34,565 nt of DNA. It comes from JBLHKS01 sp047620505 (GTDB taxonomy: Bacteria; Verrucomicrobiota; Verrucomicrobiia; Verrucomicrobiales; DEV007). Shown here in pieces: positions 1 to 8,177 of this stretch. Within the stretch, counting starts at the first letter, position 1. Every line of letters begins with the position of its first letter. A model generated the notes under the pieces. That model searched no databases. It was not told the origin of the DNA and was given only the letters and a program-made list of their open reading frames with translations. The position numbers were made by a program, and so were the translations under genes. The DNA is taken from assembly GCA_047620505.1 (NCBI GenBank), contig JBLHKS010000060.1, positions 1 to 34,565 on the forward strand, in the 5' to 3' direction.

Positions 1-1046
1 TTTCGCTGTTCCTGGATTTCGCCAACCGCATGGGAATTGACGCGTCTGAGGCGCTTGGTTTGAAGGATAAATTTGAGCCGGAAATGGCCGAAATGATTTT
101 CGCCGGTGGTCCGTTCGCGTCAGCAGCTGCTATGCCGATTCCGCTCCTCTCAGCGGCCGGAGCCGACCCTGGCAAACACACAATCGAGTTCGTCGATTCG
201 CGTGAGCACGTCTGGGAGATTTTCGCGAACGGCAACGTCGGCGTCTACGATCAGGATCCGCTGGGCGATTCCTATGGCTTCACCACGGAGGCCGGTTCCG
301 GCGCGATCGGCGTCGAGCATCACCTGAACGACTCGCTCGCGATGGGTCTGGCCTGGAGCTACGTTGACGGCAATACCGATGTCGTTAACGTCGGTGGCTA
401 CGACACCGAAGGCTGGGCAGTTTCCGCTTACGCCAGCTATTTCAACGACGGTTTCTGGGGCGACCTTCTTTACAGCTACGGCGCTTTCGACATCGATTCC
501 AATCGCGGTTCGGCGATCGGCGAAACCGAGGCGAACACGCATCAGATCGATTTCAATCTGGGTTACAACTTCGAAACACCAAGACTGGTTCACGGGCCAA
601 TTTTCGGACTGAATTTCCTAACCGGCAAGACCGATGCGTTTGCCGAAACCGGCGGCGGGGCGACGAACTTGAGTTTCGACGGCACGAACAGCCAGCCGCT
701 GACCTCGCTGCTCGGCTGGCAGACGACGTGGACTCGTGAGGTCGGAAACGGCTTGCTAACCGCTCAGCTGCGCGCTGGTTGGGGCCACGAACACATCGAC
801 GACACGGAAGCGACCACCGTCAGTCTGTCCCAGTCCCCTTTCCTGCTTTTTGACGGTAGCGACGGTGGAGGTTTCGGAACGACGAGCCGCGCTGAGCGGC
901 CAGGCAGCGATTATTTTTCGGTCGGCTTCGGAGTCGATCTTTCCACGAACGAACAGTTTTTCATCGGCGTTGACTACGAAACCCGCTTGCTCTGGGACGA
1001 CGCTTCGGAGCACTTCGGCTCGCTTCGTGCCGGCTATCGATTTTGA
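1..1046 (+). CDS. Outer-membrane beta-barrel protein, autotransporter-like C-terminus (5' truncated)
   Basis: The frame is open to the left edge of the window (codons from position 3), so the start is missing and the ATG at 30 is probably internal. The visible ~347 residues alternate hydrophobic and polar residues with many Gly, Tyr, Trp and Phe, as in amphipathic barrel strands (for example GAIGVEHHLNDSLAMGLAW). The protein ends in SLRAGYRF, with the C-terminal aromatic residue that BamA-dependent outer-membrane proteins use. The barrel-like part starts around the GNVGVYDQD segment and spans about 270 residues, the usual size of an autotransporter translocator. The passenger lies outside the window and its function cannot be told. 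A near copy of the dispersed palindrome (CAGCAGCTGCTA at 121-132) encodes an Ala-Ala-Ala step here. The autotransporter label is inferred from fold pattern, not from a unique motif. Confidence 0.72.
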   Translation, partial: SLFLDFANRMGIDASEALGLKDKFEPEMAEMIFAGGPFASAAAMPIPLLSAAGADPGKHTIEFVDSREHVWEIFANGNVGVYDQDPLGDSYGFTTEAGSGAIGVEHHLNDSLAMGLAWSYVDGNTDVVNVGGYDTEGWAVSAYASYFNDGFWGDLLYSYGAFDIDSNRGSAIGETEANTHQIDFNLGYNFETPRLVHGPIFGLNFLTGKTDAFAETGGGATNLSFDGTNSQPLTSLLGWQTTWTREVGNGLLTAQLRAGWGHEHIDDTEATTVSLSQSPFLLFDGSDGGGFGTTSRAERPGSDYFSVGFGVDLSTNEQFFIGVDYETRLLWDDASEHFGSLRAGYRF

Positions 1047-1112
1047 AATGCTTGAGCGGAGGCGAGGGAGTTTTTGCATTTTGGCGGACACGCCGTTCGG
1101 TGTGTTCTCATC

Positions 1113-4100
1113 ATGAAACTTCGATTTCTTTCCCTCGTTTTTTTCCCCTTTGTTGGGATTCTCCAAGCAGCTGATTCGGTTGTCGAATCCGCTCGGGAAA
1201 TCCCGGTCGCTTACGACGTCGATGTTGTCGTTGTTGGCGGCGGAGTTGGCGCGATCACCGCAGCGGTGGAAGCAGCCGAGCAAGGAGCTTCGGTGTTTCT
1301 TGCGGCTCCTCGCCCGTATCTCGGAGAGGACGTGGCGGGAACACTCAGGCTCTGGTTAGAGGATGGAGAAGAGCCAGAAACGCCGCTTGAGCGAGCGCTT
1401 TTTGAACGGAAAAATCCAGGCATGGGATTTCCAAATCGGCTCGCTTTTTCCTACGAGCCTGACCAAACCCCAAACAAGATTCATCCGGATTCGAAGCTTT
1501 CGATCCTGACCGACAGCAAATGGGCGAACGCGGCAACCGACTCGGTTCAGTTCGATGCAGACACGACGATCGTGGCGGATCTCGGCAAGATGGCGAGGCT
1601 GAAGGAATTGCATTTGATCGCGTTTCGCCGCGCTGGCGAATTCGAAGTCGGCGAGATCGAAGTCTGGACTTCTCCAAATGGTAAGCTGTGGCGAGATCTC
1701 GGAAAAATCGAGGAAGCCGAGACTGGTTCCAGCGGCGGCGGCGATGCGGAAGCTCAATTTTCGATCGAGGTGAAGCAGCCGTGTCGTTACGTGAAAGTGC
1801 TCGTCAAAAAAGCCGCCGAAGCGGAAAGAATTCTGCTTGGCGAACTCCTTTTGATCGAAGACGCCGACACGGTCGCAGCGCCTGTCCAAACCCGCATTCC
1901 AGCGACGCCGATGCAGGTGAAAATCGCGCTCGACGACGCGCTTCTGGCTGCTGGCGTGCAATATCTCTACGGCTGCGCGACGACCGACATTCTGGTTGAC
2001 GCCGATGGTCAGCCAGCTGGAATCGTGATCGCGAACCGCGCGGGAAGGCAGGCGGTTCGGGCAAAAGTCGTGATCGACGCGACCGCTCGCGCGACTGCAG
2101 CACGAGCGGCCGGTGCCGAGTTTGAAGACTACCCAAGCGGGCCGCAAACGTTTCAACGAATCGTCGCTGGCGGCGAAGCTAAGAATCCAGAGAACGCGAA
2201 AGTCGAGACTGCGAACGTAAAATTTTACTCCAGAGAAGGCGAGCACGACGTCCACGTTTATCAGCTTCAAATTCCGATGCCGGACGCTAGCGCGGCTTCG
2301 TTCGGTCGAGCAGAAGTCCTCGCGCGTGAGCAAACTTTCGACGCCGAGCTCGTCGACGAATCGGACACGCTTTTTCAGATTCCGCCCGATCCAATGAAGG
2401 CCAGGGCAACCGCGAATGCCGTCGACCATGAGACGCTCGACCTCGCTGCGTTGCAGCCGGTTTCGATCGATCGATTCTACGTTCTCGGCGGCTGCGCAGG
2501 CGTTTCCCGTCCAGCAGCTGCTGAGTTGGTGCGCCCGCTAACGCAGATGCGAATAGGCAAACGCGTCGGTGCCGCAGCAGCTCAGTTGGCCGCCGCAACT
2601 CCGAAAATTGAATCGGCCGTGGTGCTCGTGAAACCTGCCGGTGAATCCAAAAACCCAGGCGACGTCCACGAATTTCTCAACGGCGCTCGGCCTACCCAAA
2701 GCGGTTTGCCAACGGTCAAGTCACCCGCTCGAATTCTGCCAGTGTTAGGCGAATACGATGTCGTCATCGCCGGCGGCGGAACTGGCGGTGCTCCAGCCGG
2801 AATCGGTGCTGGTCGCGCGGGCGGAAAAGCGCTCGTGATCGAGTTTCAAGATCATCTCGGCGGCGTCGGAACGCTGGGCCTGATCGCCAGTTATTATCAT
2901 GGATATCGAAAAGGCTTCACGCTTGAAGTCGATGCTGGCGTCGCGGAAATCGGCGGCCCGAAACGCAAGGGCGGCTGGAACCCGGTAACGAAACGAGAGT
3001 GGTGGCGGCGCGCGGTTGTCGAAGCCGGAAGCGACATCTGGTTCTCGACTCTGGCCTGTGGTGCCTGGGTTGAAAACGGCGTCGTCAAAGGCGTCATCGT
3101 CGCAACTCCACAGGGGCGCGGAGTCGTTCTCGCGAAGACGGTCGTCGACTCGACTGGAAACTCGGACATCGCAGCAGCTGCTGGCGCGGACACGATCACG
3201 ACCTCGGCTGAGCACGTCGCGATGCAGGGCACCGGCCTGTCCCCGCGCGCGCTCGGGACCGGCTACACGAACACCGATTACTCTTTCGCTGACGAGTCGG
3301 ATCCGGTAGACCAATGGCGGATGATTGTCGCCGCCCGTCAAAAATACCGAAACAGCTACGACGTTTCTTCGTTCATCGATACGCGAGAGCGGCGGCGCAT
3401 TCTTGGCGAGGCGTTCATCACGCCGATGGATGTGATCAACGGCCAAACCTGGCGCGACACGATTTCGATGCATCAGAGCAATTTCGATACGCACGGCTAC
3501 ACGGTTCACCCGATTTTTCTGATCGATTTTCCCGACAAAAAAAGCATGACCGCTGCGGTTCCGTATCGCGCGTTGCTTCCGCGTAACGTTGAAGGTGTGA
3601 TCGTGACTGGACTGGGCATGAGCGCCCATCGCGACTCGATGCCGATCCTGAGAATGCAGGCCTGCATTCAGAATCAGGGTTACGCCGCCGGTTACGCTGC
3701 GGCGACGGTTGCAGAGCAGGGAATTCCGCCGCGTTCGCTTGATATCAGGACTTTGCAGAAGCACCTCGTCGAAATCGGCTCGCTGCCGGCTGAGGTCCTC
3801 GAGCACACCGATTCCGAGCTTCCGCCGGATGACCAAATCAAGGCAGCCGTGAAGTCGGTCGTTCAGGATTATCGCGGCCTCGCGATCTTGGTTGAGAATT
3901 CAGAAAAGGCGATCCCGCTCCTTCGCGAAGAATACAAATTGACCGAGTCCGCCGATCACCGGCTGATTTATGCCAATATTCTGGGAATGCAGGGAGACCC
4001 AACTGGAGTCCAGGAACTGATCGCGGCAGTCGAATCTCAAGACTGGGACGAGGGCTGGAATTTTCGTGGAATGGGCCAATTCGGCGGGAGCATTTCCCGG

Positions 4101-4493
4101 CTCGATTCGCACATCATCGCGCTTGGTCAATCCGGCTCGGCCGAGGGGCTACCTGCGATTCTCGCCAAAGTCGCGCAGCTGGATTCGACGAAGGAATTTT
4201 CGCATCACCGCGCGGTTGCGATGGCCCTGGAAGCGCAGCGAACCCCAGCAGCTGCTGAAGCGCTCGCCGCCCTGCTTCAGCGCGAAAAAATGACCGGCTA
4301 CGCGATCGCGGACATCGCCGAAAGCAACCGACAGGAGCAGCGATCCGAGCCTCTCCGCGAAATCATCCTGGCGCGTGCGCTTTTTCGATGTGGAGATCAC
4401 GAAGGGCTTGCCGTAGAGATTCTCAGGGCGTACGAGCAGGATCTGCGCGGACTTTTTGCGCAACACGCGCAAGCGGTCCTGAACGAAAAGTAA
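1113..4493 (+). CDS. Secreted FAD-dependent oxidoreductase with two FAD-binding halves and an inserted discoidin-like domain
   Basis: I chose the ATG at 1113 over an in-frame start at 1074 because it opens directly on a signal peptide (MKLRFLSLVFFPFVGILQAA). The mature protein starts with a dinucleotide-binding fold (VVVVGGGVGAITAAVEA, GGGVGA about residues 42-47). Residues ~127-246 look like an F5/8 type C (discoidin) fold: a strand-rich stretch with SKWANAATDS, GEIEVWTSPNGKLW and CRYVKVLV. A second FAD-binding start follows at ~547 (YDVVIAGGGTGGAPAGIGAG), and VVDSTGNSDIAAAAG is typical of the FAD_oxidored family (PF12831). From ~915 to the end the sequence is helical and HEAT-like. At 1126 residues it is roughly twice the size of ordinary family members. 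Substrate is unknown; a role in oxidising sugars or similar polymers is inference. Three exact copies of the dispersed palindrome lie inside it. Confidence 0.85.
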   Translation: MKLRFLSLVFFPFVGILQAADSVVESAREIPVAYDVDVVVVGGGVGAITAAVEAAEQGASVFLAAPRPYLGEDVAGTLRLWLEDGEEPETPLERALFERKNPGMGFPNRLAFSYEPDQTPNKIHPDSKLSILTDSKWANAATDSVQFDADTTIVADLGKMARLKELHLIAFRRAGEFEVGEIEVWTSPNGKLWRDLGKIEEAETGSSGGGDAEAQFSIEVKQPCRYVKVLVKKAAEAERILLGELLLIEDADTVAAPVQTRIPATPMQVKIALDDALLAAGVQYLYGCATTDILVDADGQPAGIVIANRAGRQAVRAKVVIDATARATAARAAGAEFEDYPSGPQTFQRIVAGGEAKNPENAKVETANVKFYSREGEHDVHVYQLQIPMPDASAASFGRAEVLAREQTFDAELVDESDTLFQIPPDPMKARATANAVDHETLDLAALQPVSIDRFYVLGGCAGVSRPAAAELVRPLTQMRIGKRVGAAAAQLAAATPKIESAVVLVKPAGESKNPGDVHEFLNGARPTQSGLPTVKSPARILPVLGEYDVVIAGGGTGGAPAGIGAGRAGGKALVIEFQDHLGGVGTLGLIASYYHGYRKGFTLEVDAGVAEIGGPKRKGGWNPVTKREWWRRAVVEAGSDIWFSTLACGAWVENGVVKGVIVATPQGRGVVLAKTVVDSTGNSDIAAAAGADTITTSAEHVAMQGTGLSPRALGTGYTNTDYSFADESDPVDQWRMIVAARQKYRNSYDVSSFIDTRERRRILGEAFITPMDVINGQTWRDTISMHQSNFDTHGYTVHPIFLIDFPDKKSMTAAVPYRALLPRNVEGVIVTGLGMSAHRDSMPILRMQACIQNQGYAAGYAAATVAEQGIPPRSLDIRTLQKHLVEIGSLPAEVLEHTDSELPPDDQIKAAVKSVVQDYRGLAILVENSEKAIPLLREEYKLTESADHRLIYANILGMQGDPTGVQELIAAVESQDWDEGWNFRGMGQFGGSISRLDSHIIALGQSGSAEGLPAILAKVAQLDSTKEFSHHRAVAMALEAQRTPAAAEALAALLQREKMTGYAIADIAESNRQEQRSEPLREIILARALFRCGDHEGLAVEILRAYEQDLRGLFAQHAQAVLNEK
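2512..2523. repeat. CAGCAGCTGCTG palindrome
   Basis: Exact copy within the FAD oxidoreductase gene, read as Pro-Ala-Ala-Ala-Glu. Confidence 0.95.
3172..3183. repeat. CAGCAGCTGCTG palindrome
   Basis: Exact copy within the second FAD domain of the same gene, read as Ala-Ala-Ala-Ala-Gly. Confidence 0.95.
4246..4257. repeat. CAGCAGCTGCTG palindrome
   Basis: Exact copy in the HEAT-like end of the same gene, read as Pro-Ala-Ala-Ala-Glu. Confidence 0.95.
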
Positions 4494-4509
4494 GAAGAAA
4501 AAATTGAGC

Positions 4510-4914
4510 ATGACCATTTTTGGAATCGGCGTCGACGTGGTTGAAAACGCGCGAATCCGTCAATCGATCGACCGCGTTGGCGAACCCTTCCTTGATCGGA
4601 TTTTCACAAAGTCGGAGCGAACCTACTGCGATGGGATGAAATTTTCCGAACGCCACTACGCAGCCCGGTTTGCCGCGAAAGAAGCGATCTCCAAGGCCTT
4701 CGGCACCGGCATCGGCGAGAATCTGCACTGGCATGACATGGAGATTTTGCGCCGCGAATCGGGCGAGCCGTTTGTGGTGATGTCAGGGCGGGGAAAAGAG
4801 TTTGTCCGCAGCAAAGGAATCAAGCAAATCATGATCAGCATGACCCACACCGATCACTACTCGGCTGCGAATGCGGTCGTCTGTTGCAAAGAACCGTCTT
4901 CATCCGATGCCTGA
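4510..4914 (+). CDS. acpS: Holo-[acyl-carrier-protein] synthase
   Basis: AcpS transfers 4'-phosphopantetheine from CoA to a serine of apo-ACP, making it active for fatty-acid synthesis in the cytoplasm. The 134 residues match the family in length and in order: GIGVDVVE at the N-terminus (the Asp binds Mg2+), FAAKEAISKAFGTGI in the middle with the conserved Glu and Lys, and SMTHTDHYSAANAVV near the end. I placed the start at ATG 4510; a TTG at 4504 in the same frame would add two residues. A purine-rich AGAAGA lies just upstream. It starts 16 bases after the oxidoreductase and its last codons overlap the next gene by 8 bases, so all three may be co-transcribed. In many bacteria acpS sits with pdxJ; neither pdxJ nor an ACP gene is visible here. 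Confidence 0.93.
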   Translation: MTIFGIGVDVVENARIRQSIDRVGEPFLDRIFTKSERTYCDGMKFSERHYAARFAAKEAISKAFGTGIGENLHWHDMEILRRESGEPFVVMSGRGKEFVRSKGIKQIMISMTHTDHYSAANAVVCCKEPSSSDA

Positions 4915-5356
4915 AAAATTCCCCCTTCGACGCGGTCTTTCGATCGCGGGCTTGATCGTTTTGCGGATCATTCTGGGTGGCTATTTCATCCTCGCCGCCC
5001 TCAGCAAGATCAAAGATCCACAAACGTTCGCTCTCCAGATTCGAGACTATCAAATTCTGGGTGATCCATGGCCAACTGTCTTCGCCGTGGGGCTGCCTTG
5101 GCTCGAATTATTTGCCGGGATCGGCATCGTGATTCACCGGCTCTACGCAGGGAGTTTGACCGTGATCACTGGGCTGCTCGTCGCATTCATGATCGCGCTG
5201 GCTTCCCTCGTTGCTAGGAATATCACGATCGATTGCAGCTGTGGAGTTCGCGAATCCACGCCTGCCGAAGCGCTGCTGATCGACAGTGGACTGCTCGCGA
5301 TCGCGATCGCTCTAGCAGTGATCGAATTCTGCGCGACGCGGCGAAAACCGGCTTAG
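4907..5356 (+). CDS. MauE/DoxX-like four-helix membrane protein
   Basis: The ATG at 4907 overlaps the end of acpS by 8 bases (translational coupling likely) and gives 149 residues; an upstream in-frame start would read deeper into acpS. There are four hydrophobic segments: LSIAGLIVLRIILGGYFILAA, WPTVFAVGLPWLELFAGIGIV, LTVITGLLVAFMIALASLV, and LLIDSGLLAIAIALAVIEF. The loop SKIKDPQTFALQIRDYQIL after helix 1 is the characteristic MauE/DoxX segment. The short CSC motif in the loop before helix 4 (TIDCSCGV) is also common in MauE-type proteins, some of which support disulfide formation in periplasmic enzymes. No thioredoxin-like partner (MauD or DsbA type) is adjacent, so the redox role is inferred from family only. 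The end converges with the next gene, overlapping it by 4 bases. Confidence 0.75.
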   Translation: MPEKFPLRRGLSIAGLIVLRIILGGYFILAALSKIKDPQTFALQIRDYQILGDPWPTVFAVGLPWLELFAGIGIVIHRLYAGSLTVITGLLVAFMIALASLVARNITIDCSCGVRESTPAEALLIDSGLLAIAIALAVIEFCATRRKPA

Positions 5357-8118
5357 TCGACGAAAATAAATTCGTTCGTCGCGATGAGAGCGTGAGCGTA
5401 AATCGCCCACGGCGTCGCCCATTTTCCAGGTCCGCCAAAGTCCTCACCGTACTCCCATTTCTGGCTCGGATCGACCGAGTCTCGAATCACCGGGGCCCAA
5501 CTGTAGCCATCGAAACTGCCGTTCCCGAACTCGTCGATCACAAAGTCGAGAGTGTCGCCCCGCTTCACTTCGATCCCGTCCAAATTCGTAGAAATTGACG
5601 ACGCCGGCTGACAAACGGCTTCCAGCAGCTGCTGGCCGTTTTTAAGAATCCGTCCGCGAACCGGATCGCCCTGATCAGACTTCCGCTCGATCAATCCTGA
5701 CACGTTCACTACAAAATCATCGTCCGCCATCCAGCGAATCACCGTTGGCCCATCCTCGCCGCCGCCGGGATGCCCGCCAGTTTGATGAAGGCCGGCGTAA
5801 CTGATAGGATCGCCCTTCACCGGATATTCGGCCCCGAACTGCCAACGTTTCGTCTTTCCATCAAAGTGAGAGAATGGCTTGAATTCGCCTTCGCCATGCC
5901 CGTACTGCCAGACCGTCGCCGTCTGCTTGTTTTGACGAAGCGGATCGATTTTGAACTCATCGATCTGGCCAAGAACGAAGCTTTTGCCGCTCGCCAACTC
6001 GCTAGCCGACGGCTCACGCCCGAAAACTGATTTATAGATTCCGCGAATCCGCTCGTCCGGCTTGGCATCGCCGACACGCGCGATCACCTGATTCGCCTGC
6101 CGCAGAATAAAAGGATGATTCAGCGTAAAAAGAGCCTGAGTCGGAATCGTCGTGTAAGCCCGTTTTGGCGTGTGCGCCTGGGGGCTGGCGAAATCGAATG
6201 TCTTGAACAACTCCGGCAGATTCTGACGATCGATGTAAGCGTAAACCGTCCGGCGAAACGGATACGGAAAATTTTCGATCTTCACCGAACGGCCGAACAT
6301 TTTGGGATTCAAATCGCCGCTCACCTTCAAAACGGAGTCGCGCATCTGCTCGAAATCCAGCCTACGCCGGTTAGTCCGCCAGAGCAGTCTGTTCTCGGCA
6401 TCGACCAGCAGCTGCTGAGTGGCTTTCGGATGTTCGCTCGACTGCTGCCAGGTTTTCGAGGTCAAAATCAGACGGTGGAGTTTCTTCAGCGACCAGCCGT
6501 TTTCCATGAACCAGCCCGCTAACCAATCGAGCAACTTCGGGTGACTCGGCAGTTCGCCCTGATGCCCGAAATCGCTCGGTGTCGAAACCAGGCCTTCTCC
6601 GAAATGCCAAGCCCAGACGCGATTGACGATCACGCGAGCGGTTAGCGGATTTTTCGAATCCACGATCGCCTTGGCCATTTCCAGCCGCCCGCTTCCGGTC
6701 TCAAACGGCTTCGGATTTTCCCCGACGATCGCAGTGAGAAATCGCGGGTCAACTTTGTCGCCACGCGTCGACGGATTCCCCCTGACAAACACAAAACTTG
6801 CCGACGGCGGCTTTCGATCGTGAAGGACGAGCGCCCGATCGGGCGCAGCGGGCGAGTCAGCGATGAACTTGTCGACCTTCGTCCGCAGATCGCGCAAACT
6901 GTTCTTGTCTTCGCGCGGCAACTTCGCTTCGAGCTGAGTTTCCCGGTTTGCGATTTCGGGAAACTGCTTAGCAAGCTCAGCCAGTTTCGGCGCTCGGAAA
7001 TCATCCACCGCCTTCTCGACTACCGCGAGGCCTTCCAGGTATTTCTGGAATTCCGGCGAGTTTCCAGGCTCCCTAATCAGAGGCGGCTCGCCCGGCGGGA
7101 TCGAGTTATTGAACACGCCGTAGAGGCTGTAGTAATCGCGAGTCGGGATCGGATCGAATTTGTGATCGTGACAGCGCGCGCAGCTCACGGTCAGGCCCAT
7201 CAGACCGCGAAATGTCGTGTCGATCTGGTCGTCGATCACTTCATGCCGACGCCCATTCAGCGAAAGCGTCATGAAGCCCATCGCCGCCAGATGCTCTTTG
7301 CTTGACTCATCGGTCAGCTGCTCAGCGGCCAGTTGATAGAGCACAAATTGGTCATACGGCATGTCCGCGTTCAGCGAGCGAATCACCCAATCTCGGTAGG
7401 TGTAGCTGTAAATAAATCGGCGCTCACGTCCACCGGCTTCATAACCTTTGACATCGGAATAGCGCGCGACGTCGAGCCAGTGCCGGCCCCACCGCTCGCC
7501 GTAGTGTTTTGAAGCAAGGAGATCGTCGATGATTTTTGCGACCGGCGCATCGGCGAATTTTTGCTGATCTTCGAAGGAAGGTGGAAGACCGATTAGATCA
7601 AAAAACAAACGCCTGACCAAGGTTTGGCGATCAGCTGGCGGCGCTGGTTCGAGTTCGCTGGCCAGCATCTGCTGGCGAATGAAATGATCAATCGGATGAG
7701 CCGCGTCTTTCGGCAATTCGGTTAGGTGAAGGGGTTTGAACGACCAGTGGTCGAGCAAATTGCGATCCGGATCGATCACGAATTTTTCCGGCCACGGCAC
7801 CCCCAGTTCAATCCAGCGTTCCAACGAAGCGATCGACTCACTCGAAAGCTTAGGTTTCTCGTGCGGCATCGGCTCAGCCTTTTCTTCATGCCGAACTGAG
7901 GCTAACAAACCTTCCTCGATCGCCTTCAACACTTCGGCTCGCTCATCCAACCTGACACCGGACTCGGCCTTCAGCGTGCCATGGCATTCGACGCAGTGCT
8001 CGGCCAGGACGGGCCGAATCTCCGTTTCGAAGAACTCGATTTGATCGGCCGGAAACGGTTCAGCGACGAGCAAGGCGGGCAGTCCGAGGAAAACGAGAAT
8101 GAATCTTAAATCCAACAT
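5353..8118 (-). CDS. Planctomycete-type cytochrome c protein with DUF1549 and DUF1553
   Basis: The start at 8118 (MLDLRFILVFLGLPALLVAE, a signal peptide) is preferred to a longer frame beginning at 8163. Domains in order: a PSCyt1 haem domain with CVECHG at residues 42-47 and the usual MPHEKP step; DUF1549 from ~139 (HPIDHFIRQQM, RRLFFDLIGLPP, YGERWGRHWLDVARYSD); a second CARCH motif at ~313-317 (SCARCHDHKFDPIPTRDYY); DUF1553 from ~475 (NPLTARVIVNRVWAWHFGEG, GWSLKKLHRLILTSKTWQ, RRLDFEQMRDSVLK); and a C-terminal beta-rich region of ~170 residues. These large exported proteins are numerous in Planctomycetes and Verrucomicrobia and are thought to take part in periplasmic breakdown of complex organics; the reaction is not known. 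It diverges from the FG-GAP gene with 59 bases between the starts. Two palindrome copies inside encode Gln-Gln-Leu-Leu. Confidence 0.92.
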   Translation of the reverse strand: MLDLRFILVFLGLPALLVAEPFPADQIEFFETEIRPVLAEHCVECHGTLKAESGVRLDERAEVLKAIEEGLLASVRHEEKAEPMPHEKPKLSSESIASLERWIELGVPWPEKFVIDPDRNLLDHWSFKPLHLTELPKDAAHPIDHFIRQQMLASELEPAPPADRQTLVRRLFFDLIGLPPSFEDQQKFADAPVAKIIDDLLASKHYGERWGRHWLDVARYSDVKGYEAGGRERRFIYSYTYRDWVIRSLNADMPYDQFVLYQLAAEQLTDESSKEHLAAMGFMTLSLNGRRHEVIDDQIDTTFRGLMGLTVSCARCHDHKFDPIPTRDYYSLYGVFNNSIPPGEPPLIREPGNSPEFQKYLEGLAVVEKAVDDFRAPKLAELAKQFPEIANRETQLEAKLPREDKNSLRDLRTKVDKFIADSPAAPDRALVLHDRKPPSASFVFVRGNPSTRGDKVDPRFLTAIVGENPKPFETGSGRLEMAKAIVDSKNPLTARVIVNRVWAWHFGEGLVSTPSDFGHQGELPSHPKLLDWLAGWFMENGWSLKKLHRLILTSKTWQQSSEHPKATQQLLVDAENRLLWRTNRRRLDFEQMRDSVLKVSGDLNPKMFGRSVKIENFPYPFRRTVYAYIDRQNLPELFKTFDFASPQAHTPKRAYTTIPTQALFTLNHPFILRQANQVIARVGDAKPDERIRGIYKSVFGREPSASELASGKSFVLGQIDEFKIDPLRQNKQTATVWQYGHGEGEFKPFSHFDGKTKRWQFGAEYPVKGDPISYAGLHQTGGHPGGGEDGPTVIRWMADDDFVVNVSGLIERKSDQGDPVRGRILKNGQQLLEAVCQPASSISTNLDGIEVKRGDTLDFVIDEFGNGSFDGYSWAPVIRDSVDPSQKWEYGEDFGGPGKWATPWAIYAHALIATNEFIFVD
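5623..5634. repeat. CAGCAGCTGCTG palindrome
   Basis: Exact copy, dyad extended to 14 bases, in the DUF1553 gene; on the minus strand it encodes Gln-Gln-Leu-Leu. Confidence 0.95.
6406..6417. repeat. CAGCAGCTGCTG palindrome
   Basis: Exact copy in the DUF1553 gene, encoding Gln-Gln-Leu-Leu on the minus strand. Confidence 0.95.
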
Positions 8119-8177
8119 GGCGAAAGCGGCGCGAAGCCTTGCATTGAATTGAACTCCAGACAAGCCAGGATAGCCGA

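Noticed and set aside
1356..3836. Several minus-strand frames of 350-360 codons opposite the FAD oxidoreductase
   Set aside because: The codon bias of GC-rich genes removes antisense stops; translations are Arg/Ser rich without domains.
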